Positions 1 to 7,591 of a stretch of DNA of 64,000 bases are shown one piece after another (the first letter of the stretch is position 1; each line of letters opens with the position of its first letter). The stretch covers positions 1 to 64,000 of the forward strand of contig NZ_RAIR01000001.1 in assembly GCF_003625485.1 (NCBI RefSeq), read 5' to 3'. The position numbers and the translations under genes were made by a program. The notes under the pieces were generated by a model. The model ran no database searches and had not been told where the DNA came from. It worked only from the letters and a program-made list of their open reading frames with translations. Source of the stretch: Butyrivibrio sp. CB08. GTDB taxonomy: Bacteria; Bacillota; Clostridia; Lachnospirales; Lachnospiraceae.

Positions 1-404
1 TGCAACAGTGTGGAGTGATATATGCTAAGGCGTTTCCTATAGAATATTGGGGGATTGATTGGAACCCTGATAATGCAAAAGAATATTTATTGGATTATTA
101 CGAGCAGAAAAGATTTGTGGGATATGTGTATGAAGAAGATGACGTGGTAATTGGATGTATATTTGCATTAAGTAAGATATCAGGAAGTAAAAAAGAAATA
201 TATATTTACGAAATGGCAGTTTTACCTGAAAGACAGGGCCAAGGTATTGGCAGGCAATTACTGAAGACGCTATTAGATTATAGTAAGGAATCAGGATATG
301 CTGGAGTTGTCCTTTATACCAGTGAATATGCACCGGCTTCCAAATTCTATGAAAATAATGGTTTTAAACTGTCACAAGGAACTATCTGTATGTATTATGC
401 GTAA
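1..404 (+). CDS. GNAT family N-acetyltransferase, 5' end outside window
   Basis: C-terminal 133 or so residues of a small GNAT acetyltransferase, which would move an acetyl group from acetyl-CoA to an unknown amine. The acetyl-CoA loop RQGQGIGR is present, followed by the usual C-terminal FYENNGFK motif. The reading frame is open from position 3, and comparison with the complete copy at 20750-21181 shows that only about ten N-terminal residues are missing. The two copies are about 97% identical in DNA over 400 bases and diverge within a few bases of the stop codon. Substrate unknown. Confidence 0.9.
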   Translation, partial: QQCGVIYAKAFPIEYWGIDWNPDNAKEYLLDYYEQKRFVGYVYEEDDVVIGCIFALSKISGSKKEIYIYEMAVLPERQGQGIGRQLLKTLLDYSKESGYAGVVLYTSEYAPASKFYENNGFKLSQGTICMYYA

Positions 405-420
405 GTACCAGTTTGTCTAG
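405..420 (+). repeat. Cassette-junction element, copy 1 (degenerate)
   Basis: Directly after the GNAT stop codon stands GTACCAGTTTGTCTAG, which keeps the right half (CAGTTTGTC) of the element found at 13 other gene ends in this window. The left ACAAATT arm is lost. Confidence 0.5.
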
Positions 421-450
421 GGGGAGTTTTTGTGATTCAAGTTGCCACCA

Positions 451-489
451 GTTGTGTACAGTAGTCCTGAGCTTTCTACCGTACACAAC
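451..489. repeat. Inverted repeat (9 bp plus 4 bp stem)
   Basis: GTTGTGTAC (451-459) pairs with GTACACAAC (481-489); after one mismatched pair, GTAG (461-464) pairs with CTAC (476-479), leaving an 11-base loop. There is no T-run after it, so it is not a standard terminator. Confidence 0.7.
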
Positions 490-502
490 AGGTAAACAGC
501 AA
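485..502 (+). repeat. 18-base repeat, copy 1
   Basis: ACAACAGGTAAACAGCAA is identical to 6394-6411. Both copies lie after a gene and before an intrinsic terminator, and here it overlaps the right arm of the 451-489 inverted repeat. Confidence 0.6.
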
Positions 503-588
503 CTAGATGAAGAAATGCCTCAAATACGGCATTTTCACTTTATTAATCGTTCTCAAAGAGATGATCAATCTGCTATTGCAGATTTCAG

Positions 589-618
589 AAGACTCGGTAC
601 ATTGTACCGAGTCTTTTT
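589..618 (+). terminator. Intrinsic terminator
   Basis: Perfect 12-bp stem AAGACTCGGTAC / GTACCGAGTCTT with a 3-base loop, running into five T. It would end transcripts from the GNAT gene at the left edge. Confidence 0.85.
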
Positions 619-891
619 GTGTGCTAAAAGTGGACTAGGGACAGGGGTTCTAGCTCATTTTGGAATGTACAAAGGCTTGAATATTGGAGAGTATAGAGGA
701 AATACTTATACTATAAATTATTGATTATAGCGTAAGGCTTATATATGCAAATCGGAGTTTATGGAGATGTGAGTCGGCTTTCAGGCCAAAGGTATCGGTT
801 TTCAGGAACCGGCGCGTTTTTAGGAAAAGAAGGTTCATTCGAGTGTCTTCGTGTGAAGTCGGGTATGAAGCTGATTTTTTGCAAAAAGGTA

Positions 892-920
892 TTGACAGTA
901 AACATTTTACACTATATACT
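892..920 (+). promoter_or_regulatory. Sigma-A promoter of the MarR/SirTM operon with candidate operator
   Basis: TTGACA at 892-897 and TATACT at 915-920 with a 17-bp spacer, a near-consensus housekeeping promoter. The spacer holds the small palindrome GTAAA-CAT-TTTAC (898-910), well placed for a repressor to block RNA polymerase. That MarR itself binds there is an inference. Confidence 0.8.
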
Positions 921-955
921 ATTAGCCATAGCAGCAATGGATAGGAGAAAGGCAA

Positions 956-1417
956 ATGGCAATAATAAAAATACCGATAGACGAATCTCTTCCGGCCTAT
1001 GTCAATGAGTCCATAGTGACGCTTGAGGAACTTGTGCGAAGCGACCATTTCAGTGCGTTTGAGAAACTGGCAAGGCTTTCCAAGGGCGAAATACTGGTGC
1101 TTAAGATCCTCCTCCTTCAAGGGGGCATGGCAACACCGACCGAGATCAGTGAGGCTATGAACAGTACCAAAGGCCGTGTATCCGCCGTCCTGAATGCGTT
1201 GGAAAAAAAAGGTGAGGTTACACGAGAGATCGATAAGGACAATCGCAGAAATATTATCGTGACACTCACAGATTCCGGAAGAGAGCATGTCATGAATGAG
1301 CTTCAGTCAGGTTACAGAACCATGACACATATCTTTGAAGAACTGGGGGAACAGGATTCCGGGGAGTTCATCAGGATGCTGACGAGAGTATTTAAGCTGA
1401 TGAATGAAGCAGACTAA
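956..1417 (+). CDS. MarR family transcriptional regulator
   Basis: 153-residue winged-helix regulator. The helix-turn-helix runs over about residues 50-95 (TPTEISEAMNSTKGRVSAVL), followed by the wing (KKGEVTREIDKDNRRNIIV) and a C-terminal dimerisation helix. Start ATG follows the binding site AGGAGAA. It is the first gene after a near-consensus promoter that contains a palindrome, and it heads the run SDR, nitroreductase, SirTM, macrodomain. MarR proteins usually sense oxidants, phenolics or drugs and repress their own operon, which fits the redox enzymes downstream. Confidence 0.88.
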   Translation: MAIIKIPIDESLPAYVNESIVTLEELVRSDHFSAFEKLARLSKGEILVLKILLLQGGMATPTEISEAMNSTKGRVSAVLNALEKKGEVTREIDKDNRRNIIVTLTDSGREHVMNELQSGYRTMTHIFEELGEQDSGEFIRMLTRVFKLMNEAD

Positions 1418-1421
1418 ACCA

Positions 1422-1445
1422 TTGCAGGCAGTGACTTGCCTGCAA
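1422..1445. promoter_or_regulatory. Inverted repeat between MarR and SDR genes
   Basis: TTGCAGGC (1422-1429) pairs with GCCTGCAA (1438-1445). It is followed by A residues, not T, so it is not a terminator for the plus strand; it may be an operator or an mRNA processing/stability stem. Confidence 0.5.
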
Positions 1446-1502
1446 AAAAATGAAATAAAGTATACACTGTAAAAAATTAACAATGAAAAAGGAGAAAACA
1501 AG

Positions 1503-2438
1503 ATGGAAAAGAGAACAGTGATCGTAACAGGCGGCAACTCAGGACTTGGTTACCAGTGTGCAAAAAATATAGCAATGAAGGACAAGGATTATACGCTGGT
1601 GCTTGCCTGCAGGAACCCGGAGAAAGCGGCTAAGGCGATACAGGATATGAAGACTGAAACAGGAAACGAAAATATCTATTCCGTGGCACTTGACCTTGCG
1701 TCGCTGGATTCGGTACGCACTTTTAAGGAGCTTTACAAAAAGGAAAACTTTCCGCCGCTTTATTCCATCGTGTGCAATGCTGGACTCAATCGCACTCCGC
1801 TGGAATATACAAAAGATGGATTTGAGATGACCTTTGGGGTATGCCATTTAGGACATTTCCTTCTTGTGAATGAGATGCTTGATATGGTGGCTGAAGACGG
1901 CAGGATTGTTTTTGTGGCCAGCGATATGCACAGGCCTCCGATCATGATGTCGCTTACGGCACCAGCATTTACTGATGCATACAAGCTGGCATATCTTGGG
2001 AAAAATGAGAAGCCGTCCGGCAAGGATATGAATCTCAGATATTCCATGGCAAAGCTGTCCAATATCCTTTGTGTCTATGAAATGGCTGACAGACTGAATG
2101 CTGCCGGAAAGAAGATCACGGTCAACGCCTTCAATCCGGGGCTTATGGCGGATACGAATTTCATGCCGACGGGCAGCAAGGTAAAGAAAGCCCTGATTAG
2201 TGCGGGATCAACAATGGTGGCCAAGCTTACGAACCGCTACGGGAGTGGACTGACTTCCGGGAAGGAGCTTGCGAAAATGATAACAGAAGAGAGTTTTGCA
2301 GGTGTAACCGGGAAGTATAATGACCGGGGTACGATCACGAAAACTTCGGAACCAAGTTATGATAAGAAGGCTGCGAAAAAACTGTGGGAACAGAGCGCGG
2401 AGCTACTGAAGATGAATCAGGACGAAATGATCCTGTAG
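1503..2438 (+). CDS. Short-chain dehydrogenase/reductase (protochlorophyllide reductase-like)
   Basis: 311-residue SDR oxidoreductase. The N-terminal nucleotide-binding motif is TGGNSGLG (residues 9-16), the structural motif CNAG is near residue 91, and the catalytic YSMAK is near residue 180. Length and the TGGNSGLG/YSMAK pair match the light-dependent protochlorophyllide reductase-like branch (retinol dehydrogenase-like), here surely not in chlorophyll synthesis. It probably reduces a small carbonyl with NADPH. AAGGAG precedes the ATG. Second gene of the MarR operon. Confidence 0.85.
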   Translation: MEKRTVIVTGGNSGLGYQCAKNIAMKDKDYTLVLACRNPEKAAKAIQDMKTETGNENIYSVALDLASLDSVRTFKELYKKENFPPLYSIVCNAGLNRTPLEYTKDGFEMTFGVCHLGHFLLVNEMLDMVAEDGRIVFVASDMHRPPIMMSLTAPAFTDAYKLAYLGKNEKPSGKDMNLRYSMAKLSNILCVYEMADRLNAAGKKITVNAFNPGLMADTNFMPTGSKVKKALISAGSTMVAKLTNRYGSGLTSGKELAKMITEESFAGVTGKYNDRGTITKTSEPSYDKKAAKKLWEQSAELLKMNQDEMIL

Positions 2439-2454
2439 ACGGGAGGCACTTATT

Positions 2455-3108
2455 ATGGATATGAAAGAGGCAATGAAAGCCAGACATATGGTTCGAAAAT
2501 ATACAGGCAGAACGATTCCTGCAGATATTGTAGATAGGCTGAACAAACGTGTCAGAATCAATAATGAGCAGCATGGCTTGTCCATCAGGCTTATGATAAA
2601 CGATAAAACTGCGGTTCCGGGCGTAATCAGGTTGATCCTTGCAAAAGGAGTGAATAACTTTTTTATCATGGCGGGTCCTGATGGCGCGGATGAACTGTGC
2701 GGTTACTGCGGTGCTGATCTGATGCTTTATGCACAGACGCTTGGTTTGAATACATGGTGGGTAGGCGGTACCTATAACCGGAAAGGAGCACAGGAGAAAT
2801 CCGAAGGTGCAAAGCCCGTAGGAATCATCGCTGTCGGCTACGGTCAGACGCAGGGTGTTCCTCATAAGACAAAGACGGCAGAACAGGTCAGTTCATACGA
2901 TGGAGAAGCACCACAGTGGTTTAAGGACGGCATTGAAGCAGCACTCTTAGCGCCTACCGCACTGGCAAAGCAGGCATTCACCATCAGAGGTAAAGGAAAT
3001 AAGGTTTCAATTTCCTGTGATAACGGCATCTTTACCGGTGTGGATACAGGTCTTGTGAAATATCACTTTGAACTGGGAGCCGGAAAAGATAACTTCGAGT
3101 GGGAGTAG
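2455..3108 (+). CDS. Nitroreductase family protein
   Basis: 217-residue flavin-dependent reductase of the TM1586-like nitroreductase group. The N-terminus EAMKARHMVRKYTGRTIP is the family's substrate/FMN entry motif (usual form RRSVRxF), and GADLMLYAQTLGLNTWWVGG (residues 84-104) is the conserved FMN-contacting helix and turn. It would reduce nitro compounds or quinones with NAD(P)H. It starts 16 bases after the SDR stop behind GGGAGG, and ends 5 bases before the sirtuin, so the genes are co-transcribed. Confidence 0.85.
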   Translation: MDMKEAMKARHMVRKYTGRTIPADIVDRLNKRVRINNEQHGLSIRLMINDKTAVPGVIRLILAKGVNNFFIMAGPDGADELCGYCGADLMLYAQTLGLNTWWVGGTYNRKGAQEKSEGAKPVGIIAVGYGQTQGVPHKTKTAEQVSSYDGEAPQWFKDGIEAALLAPTALAKQAFTIRGKGNKVSISCDNGIFTGVDTGLVKYHFELGAGKDNFEWE

Positions 3109-3113
3109 CAAAT

Positions 3114-3815
3114 ATGGATCAGCAGGTACAAACACTTCAAAGATTGATTGATGAAAGTAATTTCACACTGGTAATTACGGGCGCAGGGATATCTGTTGCC
3201 GCCGGCATTCCGAGCATGCATGGACTCAATCTGGCAGAGACTCTGCAATTTGCTTCCAATACCGTGCTGAAGGCAACGCCGGAGCATTATTACAGAGTCG
3301 CCAGGCATTCTTTTCTCGACGCCATGTTTCAAAATGGTCCGAGTCTCTCGCATAAGAAACTGGCTGAATTGGAACAGAAGGGAAAGATCCAGGGGATCAT
3401 AACGACCAATCTCGATCATCTTCACAGTCTTGCCGGCTCGAAAAATGTGGCTGAGATTCAGGGAAGCTTTGCCGTGAATACCTGTCTTAAATGTGGAAAG
3501 CGAAACTACGATGTGAATATCTGGAATAAAGGGAAAGCACCAAGATGTGAGTGCGGAGGATTATATTCCTGCTGGCCTGTTTATGCGCATGTGGGGCTCT
3601 ATAATGAGGATGTGCTAAAAGCTCAGGAATGGGCGCGAAAGGCTGAACTCGTCATTATTGTAGGCGCTATCGGGAACTATGGAAGCGTATATTGGAATCA
3701 CATAAAACCGTCTGCAAAGATCGTACAGATCAATCCGAAACAGACAGGGTTTGATTCTTCGGCCTTTCTGAATATCCACAGTACCTGCGATGAGGTTTTT
3801 GCCGGGTTGTCATAG
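3114..3815 (+). CDS. SirTM-like (class M) sirtuin, probable protein ADP-ribosyltransferase
   Basis: 233-residue Sir2-fold NAD+ enzyme. GAGISVAAGIP (23-33) is the NAD-binding motif, TTNLD (97-101) matches the family's TQNID, and two Cys pairs (124/127 and 145/147) form the zinc ribbon. The catalytic His of deacylase sirtuins is Gln here (EIQGS, Q116), which is the signature of class M sirtuins that ADP-ribosylate proteins instead of deacylating them. Start ATG chosen for the GGGAG nine bases upstream. It is followed 12 bases later by a macrodomain hydrolase, the usual SirTM partner, but the lipoylated GcvH-like carrier and lipoate ligase of known SirTM operons are absent; SDR and nitroreductase take their place. 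Confidence 0.85.
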   Translation: MDQQVQTLQRLIDESNFTLVITGAGISVAAGIPSMHGLNLAETLQFASNTVLKATPEHYYRVARHSFLDAMFQNGPSLSHKKLAELEQKGKIQGIITTNLDHLHSLAGSKNVAEIQGSFAVNTCLKCGKRNYDVNIWNKGKAPRCECGGLYSCWPVYAHVGLYNEDVLKAQEWARKAELVIIVGAIGNYGSVYWNHIKPSAKIVQINPKQTGFDSSAFLNIHSTCDEVFAGLS

Positions 3816-3827
3816 GAGGATGCATTG

Positions 3828-4331
3828 ATGATACGGTGTATTAAGGGTGATATAACAAAAGTTCATGGTGTGGATGCCATTGTCAATGCCGCGAATCGCA
3901 CCCTGCTCGGAGGAGGCGGAGTGGATGGTGCGATCCACAGTGCTGCAGGACCGGGACTTCGGGCTGAATGCTTTAAATTGCATGGCTGTAAAACGGGAGA
4001 GGCAAAGATCACAAAGGCATATAATCTCCCGTGCAGGTATGTGATTCACACAGTCGGTCCGGTATGGCATGGCGGAAAAAAGAATGAGGATAAGCTGTTG
4101 GAATTGTGTTATCGAAACTCGCTGCAGGTTGCCAAAGAACAGGGGATACGCAGCATAGCATTCCCCTCCATTTCTACAGGTGTGTTTCATTATCCGGTTG
4201 AGCAGGCTGCGAAGATTGCAGTTAAGACCGTTCAGAAATATATGGATGAGAATCCGGATGCATTTGATTTGGTGATGTGGGTGCTGTTTGATGACGACAC
4301 ATATGGAATATATTCTGAAATGATTCAATGA
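3828..4331 (+). CDS. Macrodomain ADP-ribosyl/O-acetyl-ADP-ribose hydrolase (MacroD/YmdB type)
   Basis: 167-residue macrodomain that binds ADP-ribose and removes it from proteins or deacetylates O-acetyl-ADP-ribose. The characteristic motifs are [25 protein letters not shown] (the ADP-ribose loop) and [11 protein letters not shown] (the phosphate loop). Length fits E. coli YmdB (about 177). I see no Cys/His cluster like the zinc site of many SirTM-linked macrodomains. AGGAGG overlaps the sirtuin stop codon, and ATG at 3828 is preferred over TTG at 3825. It probably reverses the modification set by the upstream sirtuin. Confidence 0.92.
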   Translation: MIRCIKGDITKVHGVDAIVNAANRTLLGGGGVDGAIHSAAGPGLRAECFKLHGCKTGEAKITKAYNLPCRYVIHTVGPVWHGGKKNEDKLLELCYRNSLQVAKEQGIRSIAFPSISTGVFHYPVEQAAKIAVKTVQKYMDENPDAFDLVMWVLFDDDTYGIYSEMIQ

Positions 4332-4368
4332 GAGATTGCCTGCAGGTTTATTTTTTATCTCTTTTGTT

Positions 4369-4601
4369 GCCCAAAGGGCAGGCGGTAAGAAGCTGTATGT
4401 AAAAGTGGTCACAAGAGAGGAATTTGAAACAGCGTCGCTGAAGATGAGATTTCACTGCTAGGCAGGATGCCGGGCACAAACTATCAGGATTATGCGCTTG
4501 CAGGGAACAACGGAGAAGAGGCTCTGTCTCCGGAAGAGCTGGAAAAGGTTCTTGGACGTGAAATCACGCCGCTGGCGGATGCGTTGAAGGAATTGATATA
4601 G
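4369..4601 (+). pseudogene. Frameshifted gene remnant, family not recognised
   Basis: Coding-like sequence in two frames. Positions 4369-4439 read AQRAGGKKLYVKVVTREEFE and a few more residues; from about 4440 the coding signal moves to another frame (DEISLLGRMPGTNYQDYALA and on to LADALKELI) and ends in TAG at 4599. No start codon or ribosome binding site is left. It lies directly after the macrodomain gene, so the operon may once have had another member. I do not recognise the family. Confidence 0.55.
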
Positions 4602-4688
4602 GAGCATCTGCATTGATGGGGATATAGACGACGAGCTTACGAAAATATAATTAAAGAATGAATGAAGGATATACCGGAAGTTAATCGC

Positions 4689-4704
4689 ACAAATTCAAAT
4701 TTGT
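4689..4704 (+). repeat. Cassette-junction element, copy 2 (perfect palindrome)
   Basis: ACAAAT-TCAA-ATTTGT: 6-bp perfect arms around a 4-base loop, followed by CTGTATGAAGG. One of the clearest copies. It is not next to an intact stop codon but lies downstream of a decayed gene. Confidence 0.75.
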
Positions 4705-4790
4705 CTGTATGAAGGCATAGCCTTTTATCTCGGAATATATATCGGAAGATAGAGGATGCAATGAGACAGTTTCTAAACAATTTATAAACA

Positions 4791-4822
4791 TTGAAAAATT
4801 TAGAAAATCTTTTAACTATAAT
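4791..4822 (+). promoter_or_regulatory. Possible promoter of the beta-helix lipoprotein
   Basis: TTGAAA (4791-4796) and TATAAT (4817-4822) lie in a very AT-rich stretch, but the 20-bp spacer is longer than the usual 17, so the -35 assignment is weak; the -10 box is consensus. Confidence 0.45.
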
Positions 4823-4904
4823 TTAGGTTTCTTATTCATAATCCATTCCAACAACAAACACATTTTCCCTGATAAATGTTCAGGAATTACAAAGGAGTCT
4901 AATT

Positions 4905-6389
4905 ATGAAAAGAAACGAGTTAAAAAAGATCTTATCTTTAGCAATAGTAACAATCATGTGCGTAGCTGTCACAGCATGCGGACAGACAGCCACATCAACC
5001 GAAGGAACTGACACTGTAGTTACACAGGAAAGTACAGTTGAAGAAAGCAGCAACCCTTCTGATGCACCTGAAAAGCCAGACGGCGAGGCGCCTGATGGAG
5101 CGCCTGGTGATAAACCAGATGGAGAAGCACCTGGAAATCCTCCCGAAGGTGGCGGCGGTTTTGGAGGTGGAAGCAGCAGTGCTGATATCGATTATCAGGG
5201 AGCGATAGAAGTAACTGGCTCAGATACTCAGGATGGGAAGACCTATGCCAGCACAACAGCAGATGAGAGCGCACTTCTGATCAGCACAAGCGACGACGTA
5301 ACCATCACCAATGCAACTGTTACCAAGACCGGCGATTCAGATGGTGGAGACAACTGTAACTTCTATGGCCTTAATGCAGCTGTCCTTGTAAAAGACGGAT
5401 CTACAACCACTATTACCGGAGCAAACATCACTTCTGATGCTGACGGAGCCAATGGCGTATTCTCATATGGTGGAAATGGCGGAAAGAATGGCGCTGAGGG
5501 TGATGGTACAACAGTCATAATTTCAGACAGTACTATCACAACAACAGGTGATGGCTCAGGTGGCATCATGACAACCGGTGGCGGTGTGACAAAGGCATCA
5601 AACCTTACAGTTGAGACTAGCGGAAGATCTTCAGCAGCCATCAGAACTGACAGGGGTGGCGGCACAGTTACTGTAGATGGTGGAACATATACAACAAACG
5701 GTCTTGGCTCTCCTGCTATCTATTCAACTGCAGACATCACAGTTTCTAATGCAACTCTTGTTTCCAACCTTTCAGAGGGAGTCTGCATTGAGGGTGTTAA
5801 TTCAATTACCCTTAATGACTGCGATATGACCGCAAATAATACTGATACCAACGGAAATGCAACATTCTATGACACAATCATGATCTACCAGTCCATGTCA
5901 GGAGATGCAGACAGTGGTACATCGGTATTTACAATGAATGGTGGAACACTTACCAGCAAGAATGGCCATGTTTTTCACGTAACAAATACAACTGCTGTTA
6001 TTAACCTGGATAATGTAAAGATTGTTAATAAGGATTCAGAGAATATCCTGCTTTCAGTATGTGCTGATGGCTGGAATGGTGACACAAACACAGCTACACT
6101 TAATGCAACTAACCAGACCCTTGAGGGAACGATCCTTGTTGGAAGTGATTCACAGCTTACACTTAACCTTACTGATGGATCCAGCTTCACAGGCACAATA
6201 GGCGGAAACATCACTAATGCCAAGGGCGAAACAGTTTCAACAGAAGTAGGAACAGTAGCTGTTTCTATAGATAAGAGCAGCACCTGGACACTTACAGCAG
6301 ATACCTATATCTCATCATTTGATGGAGATACTTCCAGTGTAGATACTAATGGATATACACTTTACGTTAATGGAGTTGCCCTGAACTAA
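4905..6389 (+). CDS. Secreted lipoprotein with parallel beta-helix (carbohydrate-binding/adhesin-like)
   Basis: 494 residues. N-terminal lipoprotein signal peptide ending in the lipobox VTAC (Cys about residue 25), then an acidic, Pro/Gly-rich linker with repeated PDGEAP/PGDKPDG units (about residues 50-85) and a Gly run, then a long domain of short Ser/Thr/Asn/Gly-rich strands (for example TITGANITSDADGANGVFSY) typical of right-handed parallel beta-helix surface proteins annotated as carbohydrate-binding (DUF4353-like). It is probably anchored in the outer leaflet of the membrane and reaches through the wall by the linker. The ligand is unknown. A terminator follows. Confidence 0.8.
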   Translation: MKRNELKKILSLAIVTIMCVAVTACGQTATSTEGTDTVVTQESTVEESSNPSDAPEKPDGEAPDGAPGDKPDGEAPGNPPEGGGGFGGGSSSADIDYQGAIEVTGSDTQDGKTYASTTADESALLISTSDDVTITNATVTKTGDSDGGDNCNFYGLNAAVLVKDGSTTTITGANITSDADGANGVFSYGGNGGKNGAEGDGTTVIISDSTITTTGDGSGGIMTTGGGVTKASNLTVETSGRSSAAIRTDRGGGTVTVDGGTYTTNGLGSPAIYSTADITVSNATLVSNLSEGVCIEGVNSITLNDCDMTANNTDTNGNATFYDTIMIYQSMSGDADSGTSVFTMNGGTLTSKNGHVFHVTNTTAVINLDNVKIVNKDSENILLSVCADGWNGDTNTATLNATNQTLEGTILVGSDSQLTLNLTDGSSFTGTIGGNITNAKGETVSTEVGTVAVSIDKSSTWTLTADTYISSFDGDTSSVDTNGYTLYVNGVALN

Positions 6390-6393
6390 TACA

Positions 6394-6411
6394 ACAACAG
6401 GTAAACAGCAA
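6394..6411 (+). repeat. 18-base repeat, copy 2
   Basis: ACAACAGGTAAACAGCAA, identical to 485-502, a few bases after the lipoprotein stop codon and upstream of its terminator. Confidence 0.6.
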
Positions 6412-6434
6412 ATGATATAATTAAGTGAAATTCG

Positions 6435-6466
6435 GGTCGTTATCTGTGTAGATGACGACCTTTTTT
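6435..6466 (+). terminator. Intrinsic terminator of the lipoprotein gene
   Basis: Stem GGTCGTTATC / GATGACGACC (one G-T wobble) with a 6-base loop, then six T. Confidence 0.85.
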
Positions 6467-6488
6467 GTATTGTGTGATAGGCTTGTTT

Positions 6489-6836
6489 ATGCGGATTATA
6501 GATGTGCTTGCGATGATAATGATTATCCTGCCCATATATCCCAATAGGATTGACGGTGCCTATTATGCGGTGAGTCTTCCTGATTATGTTCAGGCGGGAA
6601 GCCTAAAGTGCACACTTTATTGGGCTGTGTTCATTTTGCTGGTGATCATCGGAGCGGTGAAGATTCTTTTGACCAGATTGAAGCAGGAAAAAGCAGGGAA
6701 AATCGTAACGGTCATATCGATGATCGTAGGAATTATTGCAGTGCTTCTTCTTGCAATGGGAAGGGAAACTTACGGAGTATCAATAATGTTTATGATGATT
6801 GTGGCAAAGGGAATTTTGATCTACAAAATGAGATAA
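6489..6836 (+). CDS. Small integral membrane protein of unknown function
   Basis: About 115 residues, mostly hydrophobic, with three or four predicted membrane segments (around residues 4-20, 43-60, 72-90 and 97-113 from this start). No family recognised. ATG at 6489 is chosen because the only earlier start, TTG at 6465, lies in the T-run of the preceding terminator; neither has a clear ribosome binding site, so the start is uncertain. It ends 23 bases before the CPBP protease, which suggests co-transcription and perhaps a membrane partner role. Confidence 0.6.
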   Translation: MRIIDVLAMIMIILPIYPNRIDGAYYAVSLPDYVQAGSLKCTLYWAVFILLVIIGAVKILLTRLKQEKAGKIVTVISMIVGIIAVLLLAMGRETYGVSIMFMMIVAKGILIYKMR

Positions 6837-6859
6837 ATCATGTGTTTCAGGAGGGGATT

Positions 6860-7591
6860 ATGTCAAAGCATTTAGTAAGGAATACGGTTTTTGCAACAGT
6901 TACGGTCCTTTTGTTCTACTTTGCCCAGGGAGCTGCGGTGGTCATGGGACAGCTTGAGGGACTTAAGGCTATTGCAGCACAGGCAACTATTATATGGAGC
7001 TGTGCATTAGTTGCAATTGTATTTTTTCTTATCAAGGATCACAGCCTTAAAGGACTGGGGTTCCGGAAGCCTGTAAGCGGTATGGCTGTAAAATTTCTAT
7101 ATTACATTCCGCTTATAGTTGTAGCTCTGGCTGCTTTTGCCGGTGGGATCATGTTTGATAACAGCGGACTGTTCATTCCGAACCTTATATTTACACTTGG
7201 AATAGGACTGACAGAGGAACTATACTTCAGAGGCATTATTTGCAATATGTGGAAGGATAATGAGACGAAGGCCATTATTATTTCATCAGTTCTTTTTGGT
7301 CTGAGTCATCTATTGAATGTAATGGGTGGAGCTGGACTTGCAGAAACACTTTTGCAGATGGCGTTTGCATTTACCTACGGAGTTGTAATGGCTTTTGTGA
7401 TTCTCAGGACACAGAGTATCTGGCCATGTATTTTGCTACATGCATTTCATGATTTCTGTGGTTTTATCACGATTGAAGGTGATATGAAAATGAGTATAAT
7501 TGTTGGAACCATACAGTTTGTAGTGCTTCTGGGGTACTGCATATATCTGATAGTTAAGTTAAGGAGAGAAAACAATGACAGGTCATTGTGA
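6860..7591 (+). CDS. CPBP family intramembrane metalloprotease (CAAX protease-like)
   Basis: 243-residue polytopic membrane protein of the ABI/CPBP (Rce1-like) family. The catalytic motifs are present: EELYFRG (EExxxR), FGLSHLLN (FxxxH) and HAFHDFCG near the C-terminus. ATG at 6860 follows AGGAGGGG closely; the frame is open further upstream but without a binding site. Such proteases cleave membrane peptides or give immunity to bacteriocins. It overlaps the following kinase-like gene by 17 bases, so the two are translationally coupled. Confidence 0.88.
   Translation: MSKHLVRNTVFATVTVLLFYFAQGAAVVMGQLEGLKAIAAQATIIWSCALVAIVFFLIKDHSLKGLGFRKPVSGMAVKFLYYIPLIVVALAAFAGGIMFDNSGLFIPNLIFTLGIGLTEELYFRGIICNMWKDNETKAIIISSVLFGLSHLLNVMGGAGLAETLLQMAFAFTYGVVMAFVILRTQSIWPCILLHAFHDFCGFITIEGDMKMSIIVGTIQFVVLLGYCIYLIVKLRRENNDRSL

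Larger units (their letters stand above)
421..891. other. Non-coding stretch with stacked hairpins
   Basis: No gene is supported here; open frames lack ribosome binding sites and family features. It holds a long inverted repeat (451-489), an 18-base sequence shared with 6394-6411, a small hairpin (513-534, AAATGCC/GGCATTT), a strong terminator (589-618), then about 270 bases in which nothing further is seen before the promoter at 892. Confidence 0.6.
4602..4904. other. Intergenic stretch upstream of the beta-helix lipoprotein
   Basis: No gene seen. It holds the junction element at 4689-4704 and an AT-rich promoter region around 4791-4822, followed by a leader of about 80 bases and the AAAGGAG site before the lipoprotein start. 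Confidence 0.6.

Noticed and set aside
413-1288. Open frames of 103 (plus) and 187 (minus) codons around 413-1288
   Set aside because: They cross a strong terminator or run antisense to the MarR gene, lack binding sites and show no family features.
1422-1450. Terminator after the MarR gene
   Set aside because: The hairpin is followed by A residues on the plus strand, and the minus-strand reading has no T-run either.
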